Source of the DNA: Heligmosomoides polygyrus polygyrus
Lineage: Eukaryota > Nematoda > Chromadorea > Rhabditida > Heligmosomidae
Reading direction: 5' to 3'
Assembly (NCBI GenBank): GCA_947396885.1
Contig: OX377202.1
Location: 37,161,478-37,225,477 of the forward strand
Length of the DNA stretch: 64,000 nucleotides
Each line of letters opens with the position of its first letter. The first letter of the stretch is position 1. Under the pieces are notes generated by a model. It saw nothing but the letters and a program-made list of their open reading frames with translations, was not told the DNA's origin and did no database searches. The translations under genes and the position numbers were made by a program. Positions 22,111 to 32,794 of the stretch are shown here, in pieces.

Positions 22111-23921
22111 GGCCAATGTTATACTTCGGCGACGCGTCGGCCGACGTCGGCGACGCTGTGCTTTGCGGGCAGCTACGCAATGCGTGGCAGCCCGCCCAAC
22201 ACAGCGTCGCCGACGACGTCGCCTCCTCCTCTCGACGAGAGCTCCGCAGGGGGGTGTTATACTTCCGCCGCCGACGTCGGTGGCGACGTCGTCCGTGGGT
22301 CGGTCGCCGCGCTGTGCACGGCGACGGGCCGTCGCCGGCCTCATTCAAGGCTGGGAAAAAATGCGCTCAGAGGGAGTATTTTGTTTGTGGGTGGGTTCTT
22401 CGTTCCCGGCACTGTCAACATCCTCGGCGGACCTCGAATTACGAAATCGAACGTGCAAAAACGCCCATCTTGCGGGCACAAATGGTGCCTTTTTACTCTT
22501 CATGTCCATTTAGTCAGATGGCGTTCGCGCTCGGCATTCAAAGTCCGCCCGTTCCACGGCCGAGTGCCCGACGCTATCATCTGATGCGGACGTGAGCAGC
22601 GCCGCTATCGCCAATGCAGTCCCCAGCGACCGACGCTCTGAAACCGGTAACCCCCGCTGATCTTCTCCCACTTCCGAGTTGTGGTTTCCGAAAAAAACCC
22701 CGAAATAGGGCACTATTGCTCCGTTTGAGCATCGGACGGCTCGATTCGCTCTGTTGTTGACTGGCTGCGTGGTAGCGATGCCCTTCTTCAATTGAATCTC
22801 TGCTGCACTTATCACGCCCTTCAGAGCAAGTTCGAAACCCTGCTGCCAGGAGAAGGCTTGGTCCTAGTGATCGACACATTCGGCTTCGCTCTCCCTTCCC
22901 ACACCATTGTGGACCGCCTCCCTCCATGAGGAGACGGTCCACAAGTCCTTTGATCTCGCTTTTTCTTTTCTGCAATCTCCCTCTTGTCTTGCAAACGCTA
23001 TACAAAAAAAAACCTCAGCGTAATAGCTAGTCTGTGCATCGTTGACACAGGCGCTCTATGGGTGTGCATGTGCGACATACGGTGCGCGATCCTTGAATGT
23101 ACTTCCGAAAACTCTGCCGGTGTCAACCTTGTGTAGTCGTGGAACTGACCCTCGTCCAGTCCGACCAAGTAGGAGTCGAACGATTTGAACCTCAGCTCCA
23201 CACTAGCTGCGTGAGTGGGCCTCACGTAGCTGCTCCTAACTCTTCCTCTTTCATCGTTCAAGGCCAGCGTTACACAAAGGATAACAGCTTTGGAGCAGTA
23301 CCTGCGCCTGGAAATCGTGTGGCTTTAGGTTAGCCCTCAATAGAGAGGAGAAGAAAGATAAAAGGAGATGACTCTGACCCTCTCATTCGACATCTCACGC
23401 ATCTCTTTCTCAAGATCGCTTTGAAAACCTGCTTGTAATCACACTTATCCATCCTTCTAAAGCCAAAATTGGTTAGTAAGAGAACATTCGGAGATTAAGG
23501 TTCGGCAGATTATGGTTGAGCAGACTACCGTACATACAGAACAACAAATCATCATCAAGTCTTGAAACAAGAAGAATTAAGAATAAAAAATCCTTTTGAA
23601 GATTAAGAAAAGCACAAAATGTATGCAATCGGCAGACTGGTGGCCAAATGATGACATTGAAAGCGCGCTCCGATGCTAAAAATGCGCTCCGATGCTCTCC
23701 TGTCAACGACGTCCCCGACGCCGCCACAGAATCTGTTGACGACGTCGCCGACGTCGACCACGCGTCTGTGGCGACGTCGGCGGCGTCTGTGGCGACGTCG
23801 GCTGCGTCTGTGGCGACGTCGGCGACGTCGCTGGTGACGTCAGCGTCGGCCGACGTCGGTGACGGGCCGTCGCTGACGTGTCGCAGCGTCGGCGACGCGT
23901 CGCCGAAGTATAACATAGGCC
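22111..23921 (-). mobile_element. PIF/Harbinger-like transposon with GACGTC-rich arms
   Basis: The two ends are inverted: GGCCAATGTTATACTTCGG on the left and the inverse of GGCCTATGTTATACTTCGG on the right. Both continue with GCGACGCGTCG. The flanks are TTA on each side (22108-22110, 23922-23924), the TWA duplication typical of PIF/Harbinger. Inside, 23261-22998 on the minus strand encodes FHDYTRLTPAEFSEV and then STMHRLAITLRFF, resembling the N-terminal part of Harbinger transposases; the catalytic part is missing. Both arms (22130-22330 and 23700-23900) are packed with GACGTCGGCGACG words. It interrupts the 3-prime end of the left BEL/Pao element. Confidence 0.75.
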
Positions 23922-24039
23922 TTAGCGCTGCGCTTAGGTTGAGTTCGCGCTGGCGATAGCGTTGTCGGTGAGTCCTGTCGAGATAGAGGAGAGTCCTGCG
24001 GCAGCGTTCTAAGTGAGTCCCGCGGCGGCGCATAGGTAG

Positions 24040-26090
24040 TAACAGCGCGAATTTCTAGCGGTTCAAGTGCGAAATGGATCGAGTTAAGCACTTGCCGCTT
24101 GCTGTTCGGACATCTGCTGCCCGAATGGCTCTGTCCTTGCCTGAAATAAGTGAAACAATCATACCGTAGTTCCATTGTCCTCGTGGGGATTTCTCATCCG
24201 TAATCAGTACGAATTCTCCGAGCTGTGGAGTGAGTGCAGCCGACCCTGGTTGTTTCGAACGAGCTTGGTGTCGCTCTCGCAAGGCTGCAAGATAGTCGGA
24301 GTGCCATAGTTCCTAGAAGTGATCTAAAACAGGCAAGCCCTCCTTGTACCAATGGGAAAGGTTATGTGATGCATCATAGATGTCGTCTATTTGGAACGGT
24401 AAAGGTGGTATTTGTAGGTCTACCTGAGGACGTAGGAAGTCAATAGACCTTAGAATGTGGACGAACGTTTCCCGTTCCCTGCAGGGTGTTATGGGACGGC
24501 AATTTAAAGTGGCCTCGACTTCTGTGACGACCGTTTGAAGTTGACTTAGCGATAAAATAGCACGACCAATGGACTTTTTGTAGGCTGACTTGAACAGACC
24601 GACTAAACGCTCGTAGAAGCCACCTTTCCATGGCGACAGCGGGGTAATAAACTTCCAGGTGATCTTCTGCGTGGAGCAGAAACTGGAGATGCTGTGCCAT
24701 GAGGTGGGAGAGTAAATGAGCGATGCGATAGCGGTCTCTGCGCTACGGAACGTGGTCGAATTGTCGCTGTAGACGATACTTGGTGAACCTCTTCGCGCTA
24801 TGAACCGGCGAAAGGCTAAGAGAAATTCCTGCGCGGTGAGGTCGAGTACGACCTCGAGATGAACTGCGCGTGTTGACATGCATGCTATGAAACAGATCCA
24901 GACTTTGCCGGAGATGGTACCAGTGCACGCGTGAGGACCGATATAATCGAGTCCGATGTTTTGAAAGGGTCTTGAGCATTTAGTCCTCTCCGGAGGCAGA
25001 AGAGGCACGTTAGGGTACCGGTAAGGTCTGCCATTGTTTTTGCGGCAAGTAACACAGGTACGCAGGGTCTTAGCGACACAAACCCGTATGGATGGAATAT
25101 AGAAACGGGTACGCAAGTTAGCGATGGTGTGATAAACGCCAGAATGATGATTTTTGAGGTGATAATGCAGCGCTAAGAGGTGCGCTAGCCGACGTTGTGA
25201 CAGTATTAGAATTGGAGCTGTTTCTAGAGGCCCGATCCGGTACGGACAGCGGTGTAACTCTTGTGCACCTTCGCGATAATGCGCTAAGATGAGCTGTTTT
25301 TCCGCTGCTTTGACGTCCGACGGCTGTACCGTACCCGAACGGGACACTGAAACTACTGAGGGCAATTTTGTTTGCATTACTGATTGAAGGTATGGAGGAA
25401 GCCGATCTAGGATCTGACGGCGGATAAATTTGAGAATGTACGCCGTGATTCTGACCAGCTTAAGGTAGTTGTTGGTCCTAGAGAACGGTAAGGCCGATTG
25501 AAAAATGCCTTTGATGATTGAATTAACGCTGGAATATACCAACTGCGCGTCGACCTTGTCCTGCGGGAGGATTTTGAAGTCGATGTTAGCGTGCGGTCAT
25601 TGCTCCTAAGGAGCAGTTAAAAAGGACGGACCGCTTCACCACATATGGTAGTGGGCTTCCTTCGTGGCAAGACCGCGAGTGGCGCAGTCTGCTGGATTGT
25701 CCTCGGAAGCAACATAATGGAAGCGGACTGAGATGTTCGGAGCCGCTAGCGCAGTGATAGCGTTACGAATGACAGTTACACGATTGTGTACGAACACTTT
25801 GAGGGTTTTGGTGGTATGTACCTAATGTAGCGCGATAAGCGAGTACGAAAAGATGTGAACCGCGGATATTGGAAGACCAAGCTACCCAACGAGATATTGT
25901 GCTAGGTTAACGCTTATGAGCGTGGTCAACAGTTCCGAGCGCGGAACGGTGAGCGGTTTGATAGCATTGAGACGCAATTTTGCCATTAACAATGTGGAAA
26001 ACGCGCATGTTGAGTTGCGGCAGAGTAGATATGCGCAACACGCGTATAGGTGTATAGCGACACCTGGGTCGCTATTACCAGTCATCTAGC
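24040..26090 (-). mobile_element. BEL/Pao retrotransposon, RNase H to integrase end, decayed
   Basis: The minus strand carries the back half of a BEL/Pao pol. An RNase H-like piece (AIKPLTVPRSELLTTLI) lies near 25910-25990, then DNPADCATRGLATKE near 25690, then integrase. RT, protease and gag are absent on this strand. At least two nonsense changes look like Trp codons turned to stops (25636-25638 and 24313-24315), and there are frame breaks between 25550 and 25900. The coding tail continues to the Harbinger insertion at 23922. The right end lies at about 26090, next to the possible LTR of the oppositely oriented BEL element. Confidence 0.85.
24055..25542 (-). pseudogene. BEL/Pao integrase region
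   Basis: Starting with LVYSSVNSIIKGIF, the frame covers the integrase zinc-binding region (HYHLKNHHSG with TCVTCRK later), then the DDE core: Asp in GLDYIGP, Asp in YSDNSTTF, and Glu in PWKGGFYERLVGLFK. One stop codon (24313-24315) interrupts it where the family has Trp. In the same frame it continues with the conserved tail GEFVLITDEKSPRGQWNYG, then IRAADVRTASGK and SHLNR. The catalytic triad is intact but the stop and the missing upstream domains make it a pseudogene. Confidence 0.88.
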
Positions 26091-26099
26091 TCCTAATAA

Positions 26100-26992
26100 C
26101 TGTCACAATCCGCAAGTGTCCAATTGTTCGATCAATAGGCCGTATTGAGACTCTGGACGCCGCTCCCATGTTTTTCTATGTTGACCACGTAACGCTTTTT
26201 GTATGTTGATCAGCTCGCCCTCCTCACTGTAGCCGAAACTCCCAGCTGTTCCTTTGTGGGCCACGAAAATCTTCGGCTTTTTCTTTGTTTATCACGATGC
26301 TCCTCTCGTCCGCCCTCACTGTACCGTAAACAAAGCGAACCATTCGCCGGCACAGTCGCCTCCACGAGTGGTCTCTCGCCTAATTGTCGGCTCCGATTTC
26401 TTACATGTCTCGATCCCTTACATGTTTAAATTCCAGCCTGTTCTGTTCCTTGGCCTGTCAAAATTGCCTTAACATGCCATGCCTTGCCTGTAGAAATTGC
26501 CTTACCATGCCATGCTTTCCCTGTCAAATAGCCTCACTTGTCAAATAGCTTTTGACCGTCTAGCATACTCAGCCCATCCACTATATCTTGTTACTCGCTC
26601 GGTTTTAAATGTAGATCATTAACATAAAGGTTTAATTACCCAAGTTTGAGTTGAGGGACAACGTACGCCGTATCGCGCAAAGTCCACAAGGTCGAAATCC
26701 GCGTGGCACTCTACAAAAAGAGGAAGGCGAGCAGAGGATTCGAGAGGATCCTTAACCACCGACCAAAGGACCTCCAAGGCTACAACAGCCAGCCGCGATA
26801 AAATTGGTGCATCGGCCAAATCTTCAAAGGAAAAGTGAGTCCGACATTTCGCTTTCGTGCTGTCCTGTCTTGCATGGTACTTCTGTGAATCTGCACAACT
26901 ACATCTCTGCACGACTACTATTTGCACCACTGCTAAGAGGACCGTCTAAAGAGGAATCTAGAGGACCTTCAGCCAAAATCTGAGGATTTGCC
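26100..26992 (+). other. Probable 5-prime LTR and leader of the right BEL/Pao element
   Basis: Lies between the RNase H fragment of the left element and the gag start of the right one. It begins TGTCACAATCC, contains repeated GCCTTRCCATGCCATGC words (26470-26515), a CTATAT box near 26580 and AACATAAAGG near 26620. An LTR of about 520 bases followed by a leader is the natural reading, but the right element lacks its 3-prime end, so no second LTR exists to confirm the border. Confidence 0.4.
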
Positions 26993-28588
26993 ATGTCTTC
27001 CACAATCAAAGGAAAGCAGAGTTGGCTCACCAGACAGGGAACTCAGTTAGATGAATCGATAAATCATCTCAAAGAGTTTCTCAAGTCCGCGCCGGACCTT
27101 CCCGCTCGCGAAGCGCTCGTGCAAACGCAACAAGGGATAAAGGAGCTGGACTTTCGACAAACTGCTCTGGAAAAGGCGCTCGATCAGTACTCCAGCGCCG
27201 CGGATGCTGCCAATCTCACAGAGGAAAACCAGGCCAAAGCCGACTTGAACATATCCACGGCGCAGGCTCTCCTCTCCCAAGCTCAGAACCTCACCCTGAA
27301 GCTCACACTCTTTGTGCAGAAGACCAATGCCGACAGCGCGGACACGACACAACAGAGGCCTGCTATGGGAGTGGGACCAATTCTGGGGAATTTTCAGTGC
27401 TGCCGTCCACATCAGCAAAATCAGCAGCGGATCAGCAAAATCGAGAAGCTTCACTATCTTCTCGATTCCCTACAGGGCCCTGCGAGAGAAGCCGTTCAGG
27501 ATCTACAGATCACAGACGAAAACTACGACCTCGCAGTGGACCTTCTGCAGAGCCGATATGGAAACGAAGAGGCCATCGTCGGCCGCCTTTTATCGACTCT
27601 CCAAGCCCTACGACCTCAAAGCAGCAGCCTGTCCGACCAAATACGACTGCTCGATAAAATAGTACCGCTCGTTTCGCAACTTAAACAGAAAGGAGAATCC
27701 GTCGAGACCCAGCATATGCGACGCGCAATCCTGGGAAAGTTCACGAACAAAATCCAGAGAGCGGTACTCAAACGAAGGGAGGCATCGTGGACAACCATCG
27801 ACCTCTTACAAAGTCTGCACGACTATTTCGCAACAGAGGACGAAATCCAACACGCGAAAGGATTCTCAGATACTCCAGCGAAAAGGGAACCCGCAAGCGG
27901 GGAGCAACCGTTACCGACGAGGAATTATCAAGCTCCTTTTCGCAATCTTCGCGAGGGACCAACCCAGAATCTGAGGAAATTCCCGTGCTTTTACTGTCAT
28001 AGAACGGATCACACTCCAATCACATGCACACAATACCCAACCTGTGCCCAGCGGATCAATCAAATGCAACAGAGGAACCTCTGCAGAAATTGCGGCTCTA
28101 CGGCTCACAAAACGACAGACTGCACCCGAGGAGCATGCCGCCAATGCAATAGGAAAGGGCATCACACGTCAATTTGCAGGCAGACTGCGCAAAAGCAAGG
28201 AGGAACATTGCCGCCGCAACAACAGGACACACGGAACAGAGCCTCCGCCACGACGCCAGCGCCACGACGACTTGTCACTACTCAGAATTTCGCAGCCGTC
28301 GTTGCGCAACCGCAATCGATGAAATGCACACTCGGAGCAGACGTATTGTCTCGCAAGACATACGACAGGCAAATCGCAAGAGGGAACATCGATCTCCTAA
28401 TAGGGCAAGCAAGGGTCTGGAACGCTCAGGAGGAACAATTTGAAGAGGTGCACATAATTCTAGACACAGGAGCGGATCAGTCTTTTATCACCTCAGACTA
28501 CCCTACGCGTCTCGGATTAGAGACAACTGGCTCTCCCGCTTACCATACGCACCTTCGGCTCCGACTTACCGATGGAGAAAGCTTGTGA
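26993..28588 (+). pseudogene. BEL/Pao gag with three zinc knuckles and protease start
   Basis: The frame begins MSSTIKGKQSW and has a coiled-coil N-terminus, then the DUF1759-type gag core (KIEKLHYLLDSLQG, ENYDLAVDLLQSRYG). Three C-x2-C-x4-H-x4-C knuckles follow (CFYCHRTDHTPITC, CRNCGSTAHKTTDC, CRQCNRKGHHTSIC), then the aspartic protease motif ILDTGADQSF near 28455. Between about 27360 and 27425 the conserved WEWDQFWGIFSAAVH is encoded in the neighbouring frame, showing two compensating frameshifts inside gag. The frame stops at 28588; the coding sense continues in the next frame. Confidence 0.85.
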
Positions 28589-29120
28589 AACCACATTCGT
28601 TCAAATAGAGGATCGAAAGGGAAAACGACATCATCTCAAAGTCGCCAAAATCGACTTCATTGCGGGAGAAATTCACAGAACCCAATTAGATGAGAAGAAC
28701 CGCAAACATCTCGCTGAACACGACATCCAACTGTCTGTCAGCTCAAAGGAGACAACGGTAACACCCCAAATTCTCCTAGGATTTGGGGACTTGTTCGAGT
28801 TCTTCGAGAACGGACTCGGAATTAGCCACAACCTCCCGTCAGGACTCAAATTGCTTCATTCAAAAATCGGATACCTCGTCACGGGAAAAAATGGCAACGA
28901 GACGTCGCGGCCGTCAGCTCGACTCAATACCGTCACAACGGACACGACCGAGGATCTCGATCGAGAACGCATCCTATGGGACCAATACTGGAGCCTCGAA
29001 TCAGCAGGAATCGAAGAATTTATGGGTACTCAATCACAAGAGATAAAGGATAAAAATCGACGCATATGGGATCAATTCCATGCCACAGTGGAGCGTCATG
29101 ACGATGGTTACCATGTATGA
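28572..29120 (+). pseudogene. BEL/Pao protease C-terminal region
   Basis: Continues the sense of the gag/protease frame after a frameshift near 28570. The conserved linker TPQILLGFGDLFEFFE is followed by GISHNLPSGLKLLHSKIGYL and WDQYWSLESAGIEEF. After the stop at 29120 the same family can still be followed through LPWKDAAEDLPENQT to about 29220. Reverse transcriptase is absent. Confidence 0.82.
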
Positions 29121-29225
29121 CTTCCTTGGAAAGACGCCGCTGAAGACTTACCAGAAAATCAAACCATCGCCTACAATAGGCTTCGGAGCGTACTCTCGAA
29201 GCTAAGAAATCAGCCACAACTGCTA

Positions 29226-30305
29226 TTTCTAAGATATTCTTGAACAAATTTGCGTCACAGATGGCATAATTTTATAACAGCCTTTGGAAACGACTCTTTG
29301 TCGGCGTCCTATAGATTTTTTAGAACCTTCTGTCCCATGATTATACACTCCCGTGTACACATTTCGAAGCCAAATTGTTTCTAGCGGTTTCTGAGGTGGG
29401 TCGCCCAAAACGTAGGCTGGAAGCCCACATAAGTATAAGGAGTACAAGTTAATTAAAAGGTCAGTTGTTTGTACTTAAGTCATCCATCTGACTGTCTGCA
29501 TAGTAATCGGCTGCGTTTTTGGGCACATCTATGAGTACTGATTTACATTGTTGGTTCTACATTTAAAGAAACTTTATCGATTTAAAGGCACATCTGAAGC
29601 TGTGTAAAATTGCATTAAATAATAATGAGATCGTATTTGAATCTTCAGATTTTGACCATAGGCGACTCGGAGTACCTTCATTCTTCACTTGTTGAGCCCT
29701 CTTCTCTGTAGCCGTCGATCGTTTCCAGGGCCTGGACGAGGAGACGCCTGAGGTGGTCTGTGCGGCATGCGTCAAATGCCCATAGCTGCAATGAGGTCAA
29801 GGCACCCTGCAAGTTAGAAATCAACGACGAGGACATCTATGACAAGAAAAGTGCCGGAATCCTCCAGTGCGCGAGAGTCATCAGTTTTCGACTCATTCGA
29901 GCGGTCACTTTTTCCTGTCTGGGAATATCAGTGGATCCCTCTCCAGCTGGGGCATGAGAATGGCGTCGAGTGCAGGGCTTTACGATCATGTCAAACCATC
30001 ACGCTAGTGGACGCCCTGATTTAAGATCTTACGAATCCTCGAAATCATAGTCGTCGAATCGCTCTAAGCGGCGCCCTTCCGATTCTTCGCTGTGCGACAC
30101 TGATCGAGCTATTATCCCGCTTTTGTGATGGCCAGCCTTCTGAGGGGTGCTCTAGTCAAGCGGTGTGAATGCTAGCCGACTTTGGCGCTGTATTTGGGAA
30201 CGTTGGACTACCGTCGAAGCCTAGGAAGGTAATGTTTATTGAAATTGTCAAGCGTCTGATGAATCTTTGGCATTCTCACCCAGTGGAAGGAACAACTCAG
30301 AATGC
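29226..30305. other. Non-coding stretch
   Basis: No exon, transposase or reverse transcriptase recognised on either strand. Open plus-strand frames at 29760-30020 have no domain. Confidence 0.4.
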
Positions 30306-30309
30306 TTGA

Positions 30310-30700
30310 TCTATGCGTATCTACGCAATGAAGTCAACATGTCTAACAAGCTGGTGTTGGAGCTGAAAAGACGGGTAGAATGGAGAACTCTCGAGTAGGT
30401 CGAAGAAACAGTAGAAAAGACGAAAAAGGTTCGGCTCAGCGCCAACCTATTCGACTGCACTGTTCTTCCTGCGATAACGTACACCTCATCATCAGACACC
30501 TGGGCTCTGCTCTAGGAAGCAAGGCGAACTTGCGATCAGCGTCGTGAGGTAGGAATCTAGAGGATAATGCTCGAAGTGACGCAATGCACTCAAGTGAGAG
30601 AAGGAGGACTCCGGAGTTCCACGCTTCGTGGGCGTTCCAGAATCTGAGAGAATGGAGAGAATGGTCGGACTTCTTCGTGAAAGCGCTGAACGAACGGTAA
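30310..30700 (+). mobile_element. LINE fragment, same family as 44760-46015
   Basis: Plus-strand residues include ELKRRVEWRTLE, then KTKKVRLSANLFDCTVLPAI, TYTSSSDTWALL, VTQCTQVREGGLRSS and [11 protein letters not shown]. These are the post-RT region of the nematode endonuclease/RT LINE, with several stops and a deletion before the WSDFF motif. It has no catalytic part. Confidence 0.75.
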
Positions 30701-31544
30701 AATTCTCTTCACTGAGCCAGATGTCTTCTTTACTACTTTTTCAACGTTCGTAAAAGAATGTTTACCGCTCACTGATCTTTCCTAGTGGGAAGGGAACACT
30801 TCACTTAATCTTGTTGACAACAACGGGTGCATTGAGAATGAGCTGTCCGGTGACACACTGATCTGATCTACGAGGCGACAATTTCCTAGCCGGGACTGAC
30901 TAACCTATCGGCAGTTTGGTTCGCTTTTCCAATGGTTTTCCGATGATTAGGACAGATCCCGCTCCGTTGCTTTTATCCAGCTCCACCACAATGTCACTGT
31001 CCATTTCAACCTGGACACACGTAGCTGGATCAGTTGAAAGCGTCCGCTCCCTTGATGGTCTATGCTTGACGTCATGCGGTCGATATTAGCCGTAAAAGTA
31101 GGAGATTTTATGGTGAGTACACAGATGTGCCCACTTTGTCGGATACATTGCGCCAGTCATCGGTTAACTTCTCACATTGAAAAGCCCATTCACACTAACC
31201 TCTCTCGCCCTGCTAAGTGAGCTGGCCGAGAATGTTGCGAGCAATATCATGAGGATAACACCAACAGTCAGCGTCAACATCATCGTCACCCTGAAAATCG
31301 CTAATGACTCAGGTCAGAACACTACTTTTGTAAGAAGTTGCAGCAAGGGCAGCTACTATCTCGTTGCTAGTAAAACGCTATCGCTAACCTGAATGGAATC
31401 ACGGTGATCTGCTCCGGACTCGAGGTGACCATAGTGCAGAGCAACAGAGCGAATATTCCGATACTGATGCCACCAGCTTGAGCAGCGTGGCAGATGAGAA
31501 GAGGCCAACTGAGAATTTTTCAAACTTACACAGAGGAAGAGAGT
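30701..31544. other. Non-coding stretch
   Basis: No supported gene or element. Nothing repeats elsewhere in the window that I could see. Confidence 0.4.
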
Positions 31545-31790
31545 GGGTGTTAGTCCATCCATTTGTGAAATAACCTACACACTCTACTTCTATGGAATAT
31601 CGTGGAGGTAACAGAATGCGTATTTGGACCATAGGATGACTTGCGGAGGCCAGCTAATGGACAAGTCAATGTTTTCCCTTCCAGAAAAGTCTGACAACAA
31701 TTCACCACTCCCGGAGGGATGGAAGTCTTGGTTGGCCTGGGAGAAAAATCCGAATCAAGAAAGGAGTCCACAGGCGATAGGTCCGATGGC
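31545..31790 (+). repeat. Dispersed repeat R1, copy 2
   Basis: Partner of 1423-1660: same order of blocks and the same well-preserved end (GGTTGGCCTGGG, then AAAATCCGAATCAAGA). It directly precedes the mariner fossil at 31826, but the first copy has no transposase next to it. Confidence 0.55.
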
Positions 31791-31825
31791 TCCTACCACT
31801 TTCTCCTACGACACAGCAAAAATAT

Positions 31826-32560
31826 AGTTCTGGAAACTCAAGAACGGAGAATTTTGCTTGGAGGATCAACCACGGTTAGGATTGCCAGCTACAGTGAATG
31901 AGGAGCGCCTTCTGGAGCTGGTTCAGGAGGATCCCCGGCGTTGCACCCCTGAACTGGCAGACCAACTGGAGTGCAATCACACCATCCCCCCATATATAAA
32001 ATTATAGGTCAACATCTGCGCGGCCTTGGCAAGACATTTACTTGGATATGGTGCACGGATACCGCATGAACTTAGCGGCCACCAGCTATAGGTGCCCCAG
32101 AATGTGTGCATGAACTTCTTGACTTTACTGCGGAATTTTTGTTGGCTCGAGGTGCTGGACACCGGCGACAAAAAGCAGGTAGTCTACGTTAGCCACACGC
32201 GACAACGTTAGTGTCTCAGTCGCGGCGAAGCACGAATTCCCAGGCCAAGACCAAAAACTTCGCCCAAAAAGGTACTGTTCAGTGGTGAACCGCAAAGAAG
32301 TCATTCACTGGGAGCTACACCCTGCAAGCACCAAAACACCAGTGTTTCGGATGGCATATTCTGGCCCACCCACCGTATTCATAGGATCTTGCCCCAAGGG
32401 ACCACCGTCTGTTTCTTTCGTTGTCGAACCATTTGCAGGAGAAACAATTTGACGACAGGGGCAAATTGAAAAGTGCCTCGCTGAATTTTTTTTTTGTCAA
32501 AACCCCAGAAATTCTAATTGCGAGATTCACAATTTACCTGACAAGGGGCAATGTGTTGTA
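31826..32560 (+). mobile_element. mariner transposase fossil
   Basis: The plus strand keeps FWKLKNGEFCLEDQPRLG and ERLLELVQEDPRRCTPELAD with ECNHTTI: the helix-turn-helix part of a mariner transposase. Later come SFTGSYTL, HPPYS-DLAPRDHRLFLSL with NHLQEKQFDDR, and FFFVKTPEI. The middle, including the first two catalytic Asp positions, is missing or scrambled, and several stops are present. No end repeats could be fixed. Confidence 0.8.
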
Positions 32561-32794
32561 GATAATAAAGGCGCGTATGTTCGTTAGTTGTTGCGTTACG
32601 GAACGAGAGAAATAATTTTGAAAAAATTACAGAAGTGGCGGGGTACTTTCCTTATAACCTATCATAACAGAAGCAATTTCTGCCTCAACTAACGTCTACC
32701 ATTATGGGATAGGGTAATATCAACTCTCTGGGAACGTTGAGCTTGGTTTACCAACTTACACACCAAATATTTGAATTACTTGCGGGTTATTTTA

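Larger units (their letters stand above)
26993..29225 (+). mobile_element. BEL/Pao retrotransposon, gag and protease half, truncated
   Basis: The plus-strand element is complete from gag to the region after the protease, then ends abruptly near 29225 before reverse transcriptase. It faces away from the left BEL/Pao element. The two do not add up to one element: they lie in opposite orientation and neither retains RT. Confidence 0.88.

Noticed and set aside
22090..22595. Several overlapping open frames over the GACGTC arrays
   Set aside because: GC-rich triplet-like arrays stay open in all frames; residues are low-complexity Arg/Asp/Ala, so these are repeat translations.
26100..26640. Stating exact LTR borders for the right BEL/Pao element
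   Set aside because: No second LTR is present in the window and the primer-binding site could not be identified.
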